Assembly: GCA_045561575.1 (NCBI GenBank)
Contig: JBJKXM010000004.1
Span: forward strand, 62,001-126,000
Reading direction: 5' to 3'
Source of the DNA: GCA-002715885 sp045561575
GTDB lineage: Bacteria; Bacteroidota; Bacteroidia; Flavobacteriales; BACL11
Length of the DNA: 64,000 bases
This document shows positions 36,585 to 45,164 of the stretch, in pieces (position 1 is the first letter of the stretch; the number at the start of each line of letters is the position of its first letter). The position numbers and the translations under genes were made by a program. Below the pieces are notes generated by a model that was not told the DNA's origin, ran no database searches, and was given only the letters and a program-made list of their open reading frames with translations.

Positions 36585-37544
36585 ATGAAAATAATCTGCT
36601 TTGGCACTCCAAGCTTTACAAGTGAAATAATCAAAAATATTGAAAGATGCAATGATATTGTTTGTATTGTTACAACCGAGGATACTCAAAAAGGAAGAGG
36701 AAAAAAAATGTTACCTTCAGATGTCAAAAAAACTGCTTTTGAGCTAAATATTCCTATACTTCAACCAAATAAATTAGATGATAAAGAATTTATTGAAAAA
36801 CTTGAAGAATATAATGCAGATCTATTTCTGGTAATTGCATTTAGAAAACTACCAAAAGTTGTTTGGGAACTACCTAAAAAAGGAACAATCAATCTACATA
36901 CATCATTATTACCTGAATACAGAGGAGCTGCCCCTATTAATTGGGTATTAATAAATGGTGAAAATAAAACTGGTGTTACCACATTCTTTATAAATGAAAA
37001 AATTGATCAGGGTGATATTATTTTACAAAAGAAAATAAATCTAGATCAAAATATTACTGCAGGTCAACTTCATAACCTTATGATTAATGATGGAATAGAA
37101 ATTGTCAATAAAACAATAAATTTAATTGATGAAAACGATGTACAGCTGATCTATCAATCTAAAAAAGATGAATTTAAAGCTGCACCAAAGTTAAATAAAG
37201 AATTACAAAAAATAAATTGGCAAAAATCTATAATTGAAATACACAATAAAATTAGAGGACTATCCCCTTTTATTGATCAAACTACTATGCTTAAAGATGT
37301 TTCAATTTGTCCATGCGCATGGTTTTTTTTAAACAGCAAAAGGGTAAAAATTCAAAAATCTTCAGTTGTTGAAATAGTAAATAAAGTGAGGTATTTAGAT
37401 ACTGATAATAAAAATTATTTAAATGTAAATTTTAAGAATAAAGCATTATCATTAGAGATTATTCAACCTGAAGGAAAAAAACCAATGAACATCAAACAAT
37501 TTCTTCAAGGAAATAAAATTGAAAGTTCTGATATTATAAAATAA
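36585..37544 (+). CDS. fmt: Methionyl-tRNA formyltransferase
   Basis: The 319-residue enzyme formylates initiator Met-tRNA using 10-formyl-tetrahydrofolate. The catalytic region is INLHTSLLPEYRGAAPINW (Asn103, His105) with KIDQGDI supplying the Asp. The C-terminal OB-fold domain is present. It ends one base before the convergent pdxH end. Confidence 0.94.
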   Translation: MKIICFGTPSFTSEIIKNIERCNDIVCIVTTEDTQKGRGKKMLPSDVKKTAFELNIPILQPNKLDDKEFIEKLEEYNADLFLVIAFRKLPKVVWELPKKGTINLHTSLLPEYRGAAPINWVLINGENKTGVTTFFINEKIDQGDIILQKKINLDQNITAGQLHNLMINDGIEIVNKTINLIDENDVQLIYQSKKDEFKAAPKLNKELQKINWQKSIIEIHNKIRGLSPFIDQTTMLKDVSICPCAWFFLNSKRVKIQKSSVVEIVNKVRYLDTDNKNYLNVNFKNKALSLEIIQPEGKKPMNIKQFLQGNKIESSDIIK

Positions 37545-37545
37545 T

Positions 37546-38196
37546 CTATGGAGATTTTCTAGAAATTTTCCACTCACTTCTTTCTAAAGTATAACATAAT
37601 CTGTCATGTAGTCTAGATGGTCTTCCCTGCCAAAACTCAAAATAACTTATTACAACTCTAAAGCCACCCCAATTATTGGGTCTTTTAGGAGATGTAGTTT
37701 TATTTTCTGTTTTTAAAATATTTAATTTTTTGCTAAAATCATAATCTAGTGATATCTCTGATGACTGATCACTAATTATAGCTCCAAACTTACTCTCCAA
37801 AGGTCTATTATTAAAATATTCATCAGATTCTTTAGCTGAAATTCTCTCAACCTTTCCAATTATTCTAATTTGCTTTTCTAATTGAGGCCAAAAGAAATTA
37901 ACTGAAACATTATTATTAAATAAAATATCTTTAGATTTATTACTATCATAATTAGTGTAAAACACCAGTCCTTTTTCATTAAACCCTCTCATTAGAACTA
38001 CTCTTGATGATGGAATCATGTTGTTTGAAACTGTTGATAAAACAAAAGCATTAGCATTATCCTTATCAATTACAAAGGCCTGTTCTATCCATTTATCAAA
38101 TAAATCAAAAGGAGACTTATTAATTGATTTAAAATCGATTAATGACTTATCATAATCAACTCTAACATTTTCAATATTCTTTTTTGGATTAGACAT
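37546..38196 (-). CDS. pdxH: Pyridoxamine/pyridoxine 5'-phosphate oxidase
   Basis: From ATG 38196 the protein has 216 residues; the longer frame uses a TTG at 38217 and seven extra residues. RVVLMRGFNEKGLVFYTNYDSNKS binds FMN, and the C-terminal GGFRVVISYFEFWQGRPSRLHDR carries the PLP-binding arginines. It makes pyridoxal phosphate. It is divergent from yqgE, with a -7-like TATATTTG (38230-38237, minus) between them. Confidence 0.93.
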   Translation of the reverse strand: MSNPKKNIENVRVDYDKSLIDFKSINKSPFDLFDKWIEQAFVIDKDNANAFVLSTVSNNMIPSSRVVLMRGFNEKGLVFYTNYDSNKSKDILFNNNVSVNFFWPQLEKQIRIIGKVERISAKESDEYFNNRPLESKFGAIISDQSSEISLDYDFSKKLNILKTENKTTSPKRPNNWGGFRVVISYFEFWQGRPSRLHDRLCYTLERSEWKISRKSP

Positions 38197-38229
38197 AAAC
38201 AAGCTATAATTTAGCAATTAAAATTAAAG

Positions 38230-38237
38230 CAAATATA
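38230..38237 (-). promoter_or_regulatory. Putative -7 element of pdxH
   Basis: On the minus strand TATATTTG matches TAnnTTTG and ends 34 bases before the pdxH ATG. It lies between the divergent pdxH and yqgE starts. Confidence 0.3.
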
Positions 38238-38246
38238 TCCTTATTT

Positions 38247-38798
38247 ATGCAAAAAATTCAAAATGGATCATTCTTAATTGCACACCCAACTATGCTAGAT
38301 GATACGTTTTTTAAAAGTATTATATTAATAACTCATCACAATAGTGAAGAAACAATTGGTTTAATAATAAATAATCCTTCAAAAATTAAACTTTATGAAA
38401 TTATTGATGATCTACCAAAATCAGATTTCCCTGTATATATCGGAGGGCCAGTAGCAAAAAATTCAATACACTATATTCATAATATAGGTGATGCTGTCCC
38501 CAACTCGATAAAAATAATTGAAGGATTATATTTTGGTGGAGATTTTAATACTGTAAAAGATTTAATTTGGAATAAAAAAATAAATAAAAATCAAATTAGA
38601 TTTTTTGCCGGATATTCTGGATGGGAGGCTAATCAACTTCAAAATGAACTAAAAGAAGATAGTTGGTTGATTAAAGAAAAAAATAAAATATTGAGCATGA
38701 AATATTCAAACTTAGAACTTTGGAGTAAAGTATTAAGAAAAATGGAAAAAAAATATGCTATTTGGTCTAACCTACCAAAAAACCCAAGCTTAAATTAA
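38247..38798 (+). CDS. YqgE/AlgH family protein
   Basis: The 183-residue protein matches the YqgE/AlgH family: GSFLIAHPTMLDDTFFKSIILI at the start, IGLIINNPS, YIGGPV and RFFAGYSGWEANQL. Its role is not well defined; AlgH affects alginate in Pseudomonas but most members are of unknown function. It overlaps the convergent aminotransferase by 9 bases. Confidence 0.9.
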   Translation: MQKIQNGSFLIAHPTMLDDTFFKSIILITHHNSEETIGLIINNPSKIKLYEIIDDLPKSDFPVYIGGPVAKNSIHYIHNIGDAVPNSIKIIEGLYFGGDFNTVKDLIWNKKINKNQIRFFAGYSGWEANQLQNELKEDSWLIKEKNKILSMKYSNLELWSKVLRKMEKKYAIWSNLPKNPSLN

Positions 38799-39614
38799 CT
38801 TATTTAAAGATTGAAGTAAATAGTTATAAAAACTATCTTCATTAAATGCTTTATCTCTAAAAAAAGAAACTTTTTTAATGCCTGAAATTGCATTTGATAA
38901 AATTATTTCATCAGATTCTGATACATCTTCAACCTTAAGTGATTTGTATGTTAACTTATATTTCCTTTCTATAATTGAAATTAATAATTTTCTCATCGAT
39001 CCATCAACACAACCATCTGAGATAGGTGGAGTAAATACAGTATTTTTTGATTTTAAAAATAAATTTGAATTTGTTGATTCAATGATATTGTTACTAGAGT
39101 TATATAATAAAACATCATCAAATCCATTACTTTTTGCATACTTACTAGCTAATATATATAAAAGTGAATTAAGAGATTTAATGTTTGAAAGTTTTGATGG
39201 TGATTTTAAATTATCTGTGTAAACTCCAAGAGATAATCTATCATTATTTATAAATGATGAGTTTTGATCTTTTACACTAGTAATTATATAAGATGATTTA
39301 TTATTAATTGGATAGTACTTTCCATCAGAACACCTAAAAATTGTAATTCTAACAGAACCGTTTACAATATCATTTTGGAGTAATAATTCTTTGATTTTTT
39401 TTAATAATTCTTCTTTTGATATTAGAAATTCTAAATTCAAAAAGTCAGCACTAAATTTTAATCTATTATAATGATTATTAAAATTAAATGGAGATTGATT
39501 GAAGATTTTGATAGATTCAAAAAAACCGTCGCCATATAAAAAACCTCTATTCTTATTGTTAAGGTAGATTCCTTTATCGCTGATTAGTTTATTATTTAGA
39601 ACAACAAAATTCAT
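38790..39614 (-). CDS. Class IV PLP aminotransferase / aminodeoxychorismate lyase-like
   Basis: This 274-residue fold-type IV PLP enzyme has an N-terminal GFLYGDGFFESIKIFN segment and a C-terminal SDGCVDGSMRKLL...EIILSNAISGIKKV segment typical of the PabC/IlvE group. The lysine that binds PLP lies near SKYAKSNG/DVLLYN. It could be 4-amino-4-deoxychorismate lyase for folate or a branched-chain/D-amino acid aminotransferase; sequence alone does not decide. The pdxH-yqgE-aminotransferase order is common in Flavobacteriales. Confidence 0.82.
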   Translation of the reverse strand: MNFVVLNNKLISDKGIYLNNKNRGFLYGDGFFESIKIFNQSPFNFNNHYNRLKFSADFLNLEFLISKEELLKKIKELLLQNDIVNGSVRITIFRCSDGKYYPINNKSSYIITSVKDQNSSFINNDRLSLGVYTDNLKSPSKLSNIKSLNSLLYILASKYAKSNGFDDVLLYNSSNNIIESTNSNLFLKSKNTVFTPPISDGCVDGSMRKLLISIIERKYKLTYKSLKVEDVSESDEIILSNAISGIKKVSFFRDKAFNEDSFYNYLLQSLNKLI

Positions 39615-39657
39615 ATAATTAAAAATAGTAAATTGCGAACTTATTTAAATAATTCTA

Positions 39658-42504
39658 ATGTATAGAATTTTAGTTTTACTTTTCATAACAAAATTTGGAT
39701 TTGGACAAACAAATTTAAGAGGAACTGTTTATGATGGACAAACTAAAGAAACATTAATTGGTGCCAATGTTTTAATCAAAGGGGAAAATACTGGAACTTC
39801 TACAAATGTAAATGGTAAATTTTCGATTTCTACAAATAAAAATTTTCCAATTGATTTAGTGATTTCATATTTAGGATATGAAAATAAAAATCTAACAATT
39901 ACTAAAAATGAAAATATTAGTGTTAATTTATTTCCAAACACAAAAAAATTAAAAGAAGTAAAGGTTGTTGATAGTAGAATCACTCAAAAACAAAAAGAGG
40001 CTGCACTCACTGTTGAAGCTCTTGATATAATTGCAATTAAGTCTACCCCTTCAGCAAATTTTTATGATGCTTTAGGTTCACTTAAAGGTGTAGATATTTC
40101 TTCTGCCAGTTTAGGTTTTAAAGTAATAAATACAAGAGGATTCAATAGCACATCTCCAGTAAGATCATTACAAATAATTGATGGTGTTGATAACCAAGCA
40201 CCAGGTCTTAACTTTTCATTAGGTAATTTTCTGGGAGCTTCTGAACTTGATATAATGAAAGTTGAAATTATTCAAGGTGCTAGCTCCGCATACTATGGCC
40301 CAAGTGCTTTTAATGGAGTAATTAGTATGACAACGCGAAGTCCTTTTCTGCAACCTGGACTAACAATTCAATACAAATTTGGATCAAGAAGGTTGTTTGA
40401 AAACTCATTCAGATTTGCTGATGTTATAAAAGATAAAGAAGGAAACAATAAATTCGGATACAAAATAAACTTCTCTTTCCTGCAAGCAGATGATTGGGAA
40501 GCAAATAATTTATCAGCTGTTGATGGAAGTCCACTATCAACAAATCCAGGAGGTTATGATGCAGTAAACATTTATGGTGATGAAGATTTAACTGGTAGTG
40601 TAAATGATTATGAAAGTGAAACGGATAATAAGTATTATATAGGAGAAGGATTAGGTATTTTTCACAGAACGGGTTATCAAGAAAAAGATATCGTTGACTA
40701 CAACACAAATAATTTAAAATTTGCTGCAGGAATTCATTATTTAATAGATGAAGATTTAGAATTAATTTACTCATTAAATTATGGTACTGGAACAACAGTG
40801 TACCAAGGAGATAATAGATTCAGTTTAAAAGGAATTGAATTTTTGCAAAATAAACTTGAATTAAATAAAAAAGATAAATTTTTTATACGTGCATACAGAT
40901 CTCAGGAAGACGCAGGTGAATCTTATGATGCCGTTGCAACCGCAATAAGACTGCAAGACTATAATACTATTAATCCTAATGAATGGTTTTCAGATTATTC
41001 TAGTGAATTTATACAAAATTTTAATTTTGATATGTTAGGATGGTCAAACCCTACTCCACTTCTTACTTTTGATCCAAACCTAGGTTTTCAAAATACCGGT
41101 TGGATTTTCGAAGGAGATACATTTGACATAAGTTGGATGACTCAGTGGTATTCAATGTCAGACTCGGTATTAAATGCAAATACAGATTTAATTATTGCAA
41201 CTCATAACCAAGCGCGTGATTGGGCTGATAATCAATCCAATGTATTAGTTCCTGGAACGCAAGCATTTGAGGATGCATTCAATGATATAACATCAAAAAT
41301 ATCTTATTTAGAAGGTGGGACAGGATTTTATGATAAATCTGCGTTAAATCACATTCATACTGAATATCAATTTGAAATTGATAAATCAAAAATTAAAGTT
41401 GGAGCAAATTTCAGACAATATCAACCAGATTCAAAAGGAAGTATTTTTATGGATACGGCATCCAGTATAACAAATAATGAATTTGGTGTTTACACTGGAG
41501 CTGAAATTAATTTTTTAGGTGAAGTATTAAAATTAAATACAACTTTACGTGCTGATAAAAATGAAAATTTTGATCTAAATTTTTCTCCTGCAGCTTCTAT
41601 TGTTTATAAACCTAACAAAAGTGATGTTTTAAGACTATCATTTGGATCAGCTATTAGAAATCCTACATTAAGTGATCAGTATTTATATTATAATGTTGGA
41701 AGAGCTATATTAATTGGAAACCTTTACGGTCATGGTGAAAAATATGGAGAAAATCTAGTTACTATTGAATCATTGTATGAATATTTTACTCCTTCTGTTC
41801 CAGTTTATGATAGTTTGAGGTTTTTTAGTGTTGACCCAATTAGGCCTGAAAAGGCAAAATCAATTGAAGTCGGATATAGATCCACATTTTCTAATAAACT
41901 ATATTTAGATGCAAATTTTTATTATTCTGAGTATGAAGATTTTATAGGATATAAAATTGGAGCAAAGTTTTTAGCTGACACATCAAATGGAGGATTTTCT
42001 ATAGCACTTCCTTCAATTCAAGCATATAGAATGGCAGCTAATGCTGAAAATAAAGTTACTACAAAAGGAGCATCAGTCGGATTAAATTATTACCCAAATA
42101 GTGATATTAGTTTAAGTGGAAATTATTCTTGGAATTCTCTTAATGAGAAAGGCACAAATGACCCTATCATTCCAGCATATAATACTCCAGAGCACAAATT
42201 TAATCTAGGTTGTTTAGTGAAAAACATTCATCTGGATCAAAAACATTCATTCTTAAGAAATTATAGCTTTAGCATAAATTATAAATGGGTTCAAGGTTTT
42301 TTATATGAGGGCTCCCCTCAATTTACTGGATTTATTCCTACATATGATCTTGTTGATTTACAATTAAGCAAAGAAATTATTGATTTAGGGGCTACAGTAA
42401 AAATCGGAGCTACTAATATTTTCAACAATCTTCACTATGAAGTTTACGGGGGGCCATACATTGGTAGAATGACTTATTGTTCAATACTATTTAATATAAA
42501 TTAG
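39658..42504 (+). CDS. TonB-dependent receptor with CarboxypepD_reg-like domain
   Basis: The 948-residue outer-membrane receptor starts with a signal peptide ending FGFGQ, then a carboxypeptidase-regulatory-like domain (about 20-100, LRGTVYDGQTKETLIGANVLIKG split by few residues), a plug (about 115-240, with GFNSTSPVRSLQIIDGVDNQAPG) and a 22-strand-type barrel to the C-terminal SILFNIN. Substrate is unknown. It is divergent from the aminotransferase and followed by a T9SS-tailed hydrolase-like gene. Confidence 0.9.
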   Translation: MYRILVLLFITKFGFGQTNLRGTVYDGQTKETLIGANVLIKGENTGTSTNVNGKFSISTNKNFPIDLVISYLGYENKNLTITKNENISVNLFPNTKKLKEVKVVDSRITQKQKEAALTVEALDIIAIKSTPSANFYDALGSLKGVDISSASLGFKVINTRGFNSTSPVRSLQIIDGVDNQAPGLNFSLGNFLGASELDIMKVEIIQGASSAYYGPSAFNGVISMTTRSPFLQPGLTIQYKFGSRRLFENSFRFADVIKDKEGNNKFGYKINFSFLQADDWEANNLSAVDGSPLSTNPGGYDAVNIYGDEDLTGSVNDYESETDNKYYIGEGLGIFHRTGYQEKDIVDYNTNNLKFAAGIHYLIDEDLELIYSLNYGTGTTVYQGDNRFSLKGIEFLQNKLELNKKDKFFIRAYRSQEDAGESYDAVATAIRLQDYNTINPNEWFSDYSSEFIQNFNFDMLGWSNPTPLLTFDPNLGFQNTGWIFEGDTFDISWMTQWYSMSDSVLNANTDLIIATHNQARDWADNQSNVLVPGTQAFEDAFNDITSKISYLEGGTGFYDKSALNHIHTEYQFEIDKSKIKVGANFRQYQPDSKGSIFMDTASSITNNEFGVYTGAEINFLGEVLKLNTTLRADKNENFDLNFSPAASIVYKPNKSDVLRLSFGSAIRNPTLSDQYLYYNVGRAILIGNLYGHGEKYGENLVTIESLYEYFTPSVPVYDSLRFFSVDPIRPEKAKSIEVGYRSTFSNKLYLDANFYYSEYEDFIGYKIGAKFLADTSNGGFSIALPSIQAYRMAANAENKVTTKGASVGLNYYPNSDISLSGNYSWNSLNEKGTNDPIIPAYNTPEHKFNLGCLVKNIHLDQKHSFLRNYSFSINYKWVQGFLYEGSPQFTGFIPTYDLVDLQLSKEIIDLGATVKIGATNIFNNLHYEVYGGPYIGRMTYCSILFNIN

Positions 42505-42558
42505 TGTTATTTTAAGTAAAAACACTTATTTTAGCCCGTCTAACAAATAAATTAATTT

Positions 42559-44235
42559 ATGAAAACACATTTACTTAAGTATATTGCTATTTTTCTAATT
42601 TTCATTGGATTAAATGCAAATGCTCAAACTAGGTATATTGACAATATGTTTGATAGTGTAACTGTTACATCAAATGTAGCTTATGGTCAAAATATTTCAA
42701 TACTACCTCTATTACAAGGTCTTCCACCAGTAATGGACACACTTTTATGTGATATTTATGAGCCAAAAAACGATACATTAACCGATAGACCCGTTATTGT
42801 TCTGATTCATACTGGTAGTTTTTTACCACCTGTTTTAAATGGTCAAGCTACTGGTTCAAAAAATGATAATTCTATAGTTGAAAACTGCATGAGATGGGCT
42901 AAAAAAGGATATGTTGCTGTTGCAATGACATATAGACAAGGATGGAATCCAACATCTCCTAGTCAAGCGGTTAGAACTGCTACTATCCTACAAGCTGCCT
43001 ACAGAGGTATTCATGATACAAAAGCAATGGTTAGATATCTAAGAAAGACTGTTGCTGAAGATGGAAATTCATATGGAATCGATGATAGCAAAATTGTTGT
43101 AGGAGGACAAGGAACTGGAGCATATCTTTCAATGGGATATATAACTCTTGATACCGTTTCTGAACTATTTATCTATCCTAAATTCTGGGATACATCAGAT
43201 CCAGATCCAGCAAATCATGTTCCATTAATTTCTCCTCAATTCCCAATTCCAGGTCCTATAACTTATGGATATGGAAATATTGACGGAACTGATACAACTT
43301 ATTATCCAGCCAACTTCCCACCATTTAATTTCCCTGTTGACGTTCTTTGGAACTTCCCAAATAACCCATCATACAGTAATGATGTAAGCATGGCATTTAA
43401 TTTAGGTGGAACTCTTGCTGACCTTGACTGGTTAGATGGAGGACAAGTACCACATGTTTCATTCCATTGTGAAAATGACCCATTTGCTTCAATAGACGAA
43501 GGTGTTATTATTGTACCTACTACAGGAGATATTGTAATTCCTGACGTTATTGGTTCAAGAGTTGCAAATCATTACAACACATTATGGGGAAATAATAGTG
43601 GATTTAATCAAGCTGGTTTAAATGATACATTATCTCAAATCTCAAATTCATATAACAGTAATTGGAATCACCCATTAAATGATGGTTCTCTGGTTTATGA
43701 TGGTTTATACGTTTTTGATACTCCGGCACCTGACACTGTTCCTAATGCATTTGGTGAAATGCCTTATCATGAATCATCACCATGGGATTGGTGGGATCTA
43801 GCTACTTATGATATGATGTTTGCTGCTGTAAACGGTGCACCAGCTGGATATGGAGCTGCTAATTCATTACTAGGTTCTCCAAATTCAGGATCAGACTCAA
43901 TTCCAATGCTTTACTTAGATACTATTCATGGGTACTTAAACCCAAGAATGTATGAAGTACTTGGACTAGGAGGGTCATCTGATTTTAATGAAGTAATTGA
44001 AAAAACAACTCAAGTTTATCCAAACCCTGCAAAAGATAATATTAACATAGTTAGTTATGCTGAATTAATTAACAGTGTTGATGTATATAATCTATCAGGA
44101 CAAAAGGTATTAAGTAAAAAAGTTAATAATGGAACAACAACAAAACTTAATACAAGTGGATTATCAAAAGGAGTATATATAATTGATGTTAAATCAAGAG
44201 TTTCATCAGTTAAAAAGAAAGTTATTATAGAATAA
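42559..44235 (+). CDS. Secreted alpha/beta-hydrolase-like protein with T9SS type A sorting domain; nucleophile missing
   Basis: The 558-residue protein has a signal peptide ending NANAQ, an alpha/beta-hydrolase-like part (DRPVIVLIHTGSF, then VAMTYRQGWNP, then KIVVGGQGTGAYLSMGYI) and a C-terminal sorting domain (VYPNPAKDNINI...GVYIIDVKS...KKKVIIE, about 485-558). The nucleophile elbow normally reads GxSxG; here it is GQGTG with Gly185 where Ser is expected. Either another residue is used or the domain binds rather than hydrolyses. A likely histidine partner lies in DTIHGYLNP. It is secreted and anchored or released through T9SS. Confidence 0.8.
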   Translation: MKTHLLKYIAIFLIFIGLNANAQTRYIDNMFDSVTVTSNVAYGQNISILPLLQGLPPVMDTLLCDIYEPKNDTLTDRPVIVLIHTGSFLPPVLNGQATGSKNDNSIVENCMRWAKKGYVAVAMTYRQGWNPTSPSQAVRTATILQAAYRGIHDTKAMVRYLRKTVAEDGNSYGIDDSKIVVGGQGTGAYLSMGYITLDTVSELFIYPKFWDTSDPDPANHVPLISPQFPIPGPITYGYGNIDGTDTTYYPANFPPFNFPVDVLWNFPNNPSYSNDVSMAFNLGGTLADLDWLDGGQVPHVSFHCENDPFASIDEGVIIVPTTGDIVIPDVIGSRVANHYNTLWGNNSGFNQAGLNDTLSQISNSYNSNWNHPLNDGSLVYDGLYVFDTPAPDTVPNAFGEMPYHESSPWDWWDLATYDMMFAAVNGAPAGYGAANSLLGSPNSGSDSIPMLYLDTIHGYLNPRMYEVLGLGGSSDFNEVIEKTTQVYPNPAKDNINIVSYAELINSVDVYNLSGQKVLSKKVNNGTTTKLNTSGLSKGVYIIDVKSRVSSVKKKVIIE

Positions 44236-44254
44236 TTTAATAATAATCTAAAAT

Positions 44255-44285
44255 AAAAAAGGGAAGCAATTGCTTCCCTTTTTTT
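44255..44285. terminator. Bidirectional terminator
   Basis: A run of A, GGGAAGC, AATT, GCTTCCC and a run of T make a perfect palindrome (arms 44255-44269 and 44270-44284). It can stop the hydrolase gene on the plus strand and the 6S RNA candidate on the minus strand. Confidence 0.85.
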
Positions 44286-44289
44286 ATAA

Positions 44290-44477
44290 TAGTCCTGCAC
44301 TAAGTACAAATTAAACTCCATATTAAAACGGATAGAGCTACTAACGTATCGCAAACTTCCACTGTCATTGAAAAATCAATGAAAAATAAATTATTGAGGC
44401 CTGTTTTTAACACACTAAGATAAACTCCAATTAGTACTAGTGTTGAGTTTAATAGTAAAAATAATGCAGGAATATAA
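44290..44477 (-). ncRNA. ssrS: 6S RNA candidate (ssrS) downstream of zapA
   Basis: Read on the minus strand, this 188-base non-coding stretch folds as a long imperfect hairpin. TCCTGCA near the 5' end pairs with TGCAGGA near the 3' end, and further in ACTATTAAACTC pairs with GAGTTTAATTTGT-like sequence. An apical hairpin CATTGA-TTTT-TCAATG is separated by an open central region. Length and architecture fit 6S RNA, which binds the housekeeping RNA polymerase and mimics an open promoter. It follows zapA on the same strand, as in many bacteria, and ends at a terminator. Exact ends are estimates. Confidence 0.65.
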
Positions 44478-44494
44478 AAAGAACTTTTTTTTAG

Positions 44495-44779
44495 CTATTT
44501 AAAGTCAGCTAATAACTCATCTAAATTAGTTAATTTTTCAGAAATACCATCATCAGAAATAAACTTATTTTGATTAATTTTTTCAAGTTTAGAAGCATAT
44601 TCAATCAAACACATTGCTAGAATATCTTGTTTATCTTTTATTGCGTAATTCTCTTCATAAAACTTTAGACGATCATCAATTTTCTTGACAGAATTTCGAA
44701 TAATTTCCTCAGAACTTCTATCAATTTTCATTGGATAGAATCTGTTTGCAATATTTAATTTAATTGATAGTTTGTCCAT
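44495..44779 (-). CDS. zapA: Cell division protein ZapA
   Basis: This 94-residue protein begins LSIKLNIANRFYPMKIDRSSEEIIRNSVKKIDDRL, the ZapA globular head, followed by a coiled-coil helix. ZapA bundles FtsZ filaments at mid-cell. It is two bases from the coiled-coil gene upstream and just before the 6S RNA candidate. Confidence 0.87.
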   Translation of the reverse strand: MDKLSIKLNIANRFYPMKIDRSSEEIIRNSVKKIDDRLKFYEENYAIKDKQDILAMCLIEYASKLEKINQNKFISDDGISEKLTNLDELLADFK

Positions 44780-44781
44780 AA

Positions 44782-45069
44782 TTAATTATTTAGTTGAGCA
44801 ATACATTTATCAATTTCTCTGATATATTCGTTAATCTTCAATTTGGTTTGTCTAATATCACCCTTTGATACATCTACAGATTTTGATATACTAATGATTT
44901 TTATTTTGTCCTTAAGAGTATTTATCTCAATATTTTTTTGTTCAATATCTAATAAGAGATTAGCGTTTTCCTGCTTTAAATTGGAATTAATTGATTTTAC
45001 TTTTTTATAAGATGAAAGCAAATTATTCAATTTTATTTCAATACTGGATATTAGATTATTTAAAGACAT
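44782..45069 (-). CDS. Small coiled-coil protein upstream of zapA
   Basis: The 95-residue protein is mostly one coiled coil, with heptad leucines and isoleucines across about 1-60 (LNNLISSIEIKLNNLLSSYK) and a charged C-terminal helix. It has no signal or membrane segment. Such a gene commonly precedes zapA in Bacteroidota and may assist division, but its function is unknown. It probably forms an operon with zapA. Confidence 0.72.
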   Translation of the reverse strand: MSLNNLISSIEIKLNNLLSSYKKVKSINSNLKQENANLLLDIEQKNIEINTLKDKIKIISISKSVDVSKGDIRQTKLKINEYIREIDKCIAQLNN

Positions 45070-45164
45070 ATATTAAGACAAATTTAATATTTTTGATTAA
45101 TTAAAAAATGAATTTTGATTTCATTTAATTAGTCAACTTTTTTATAATTCTTTCAAAAATATTA

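Noticed and set aside
40424..40795. Antisense frame rich in leucine and histidine in the second TonB receptor
   Set aside because: Low-complexity reading of the opposite strand of a clear receptor gene.
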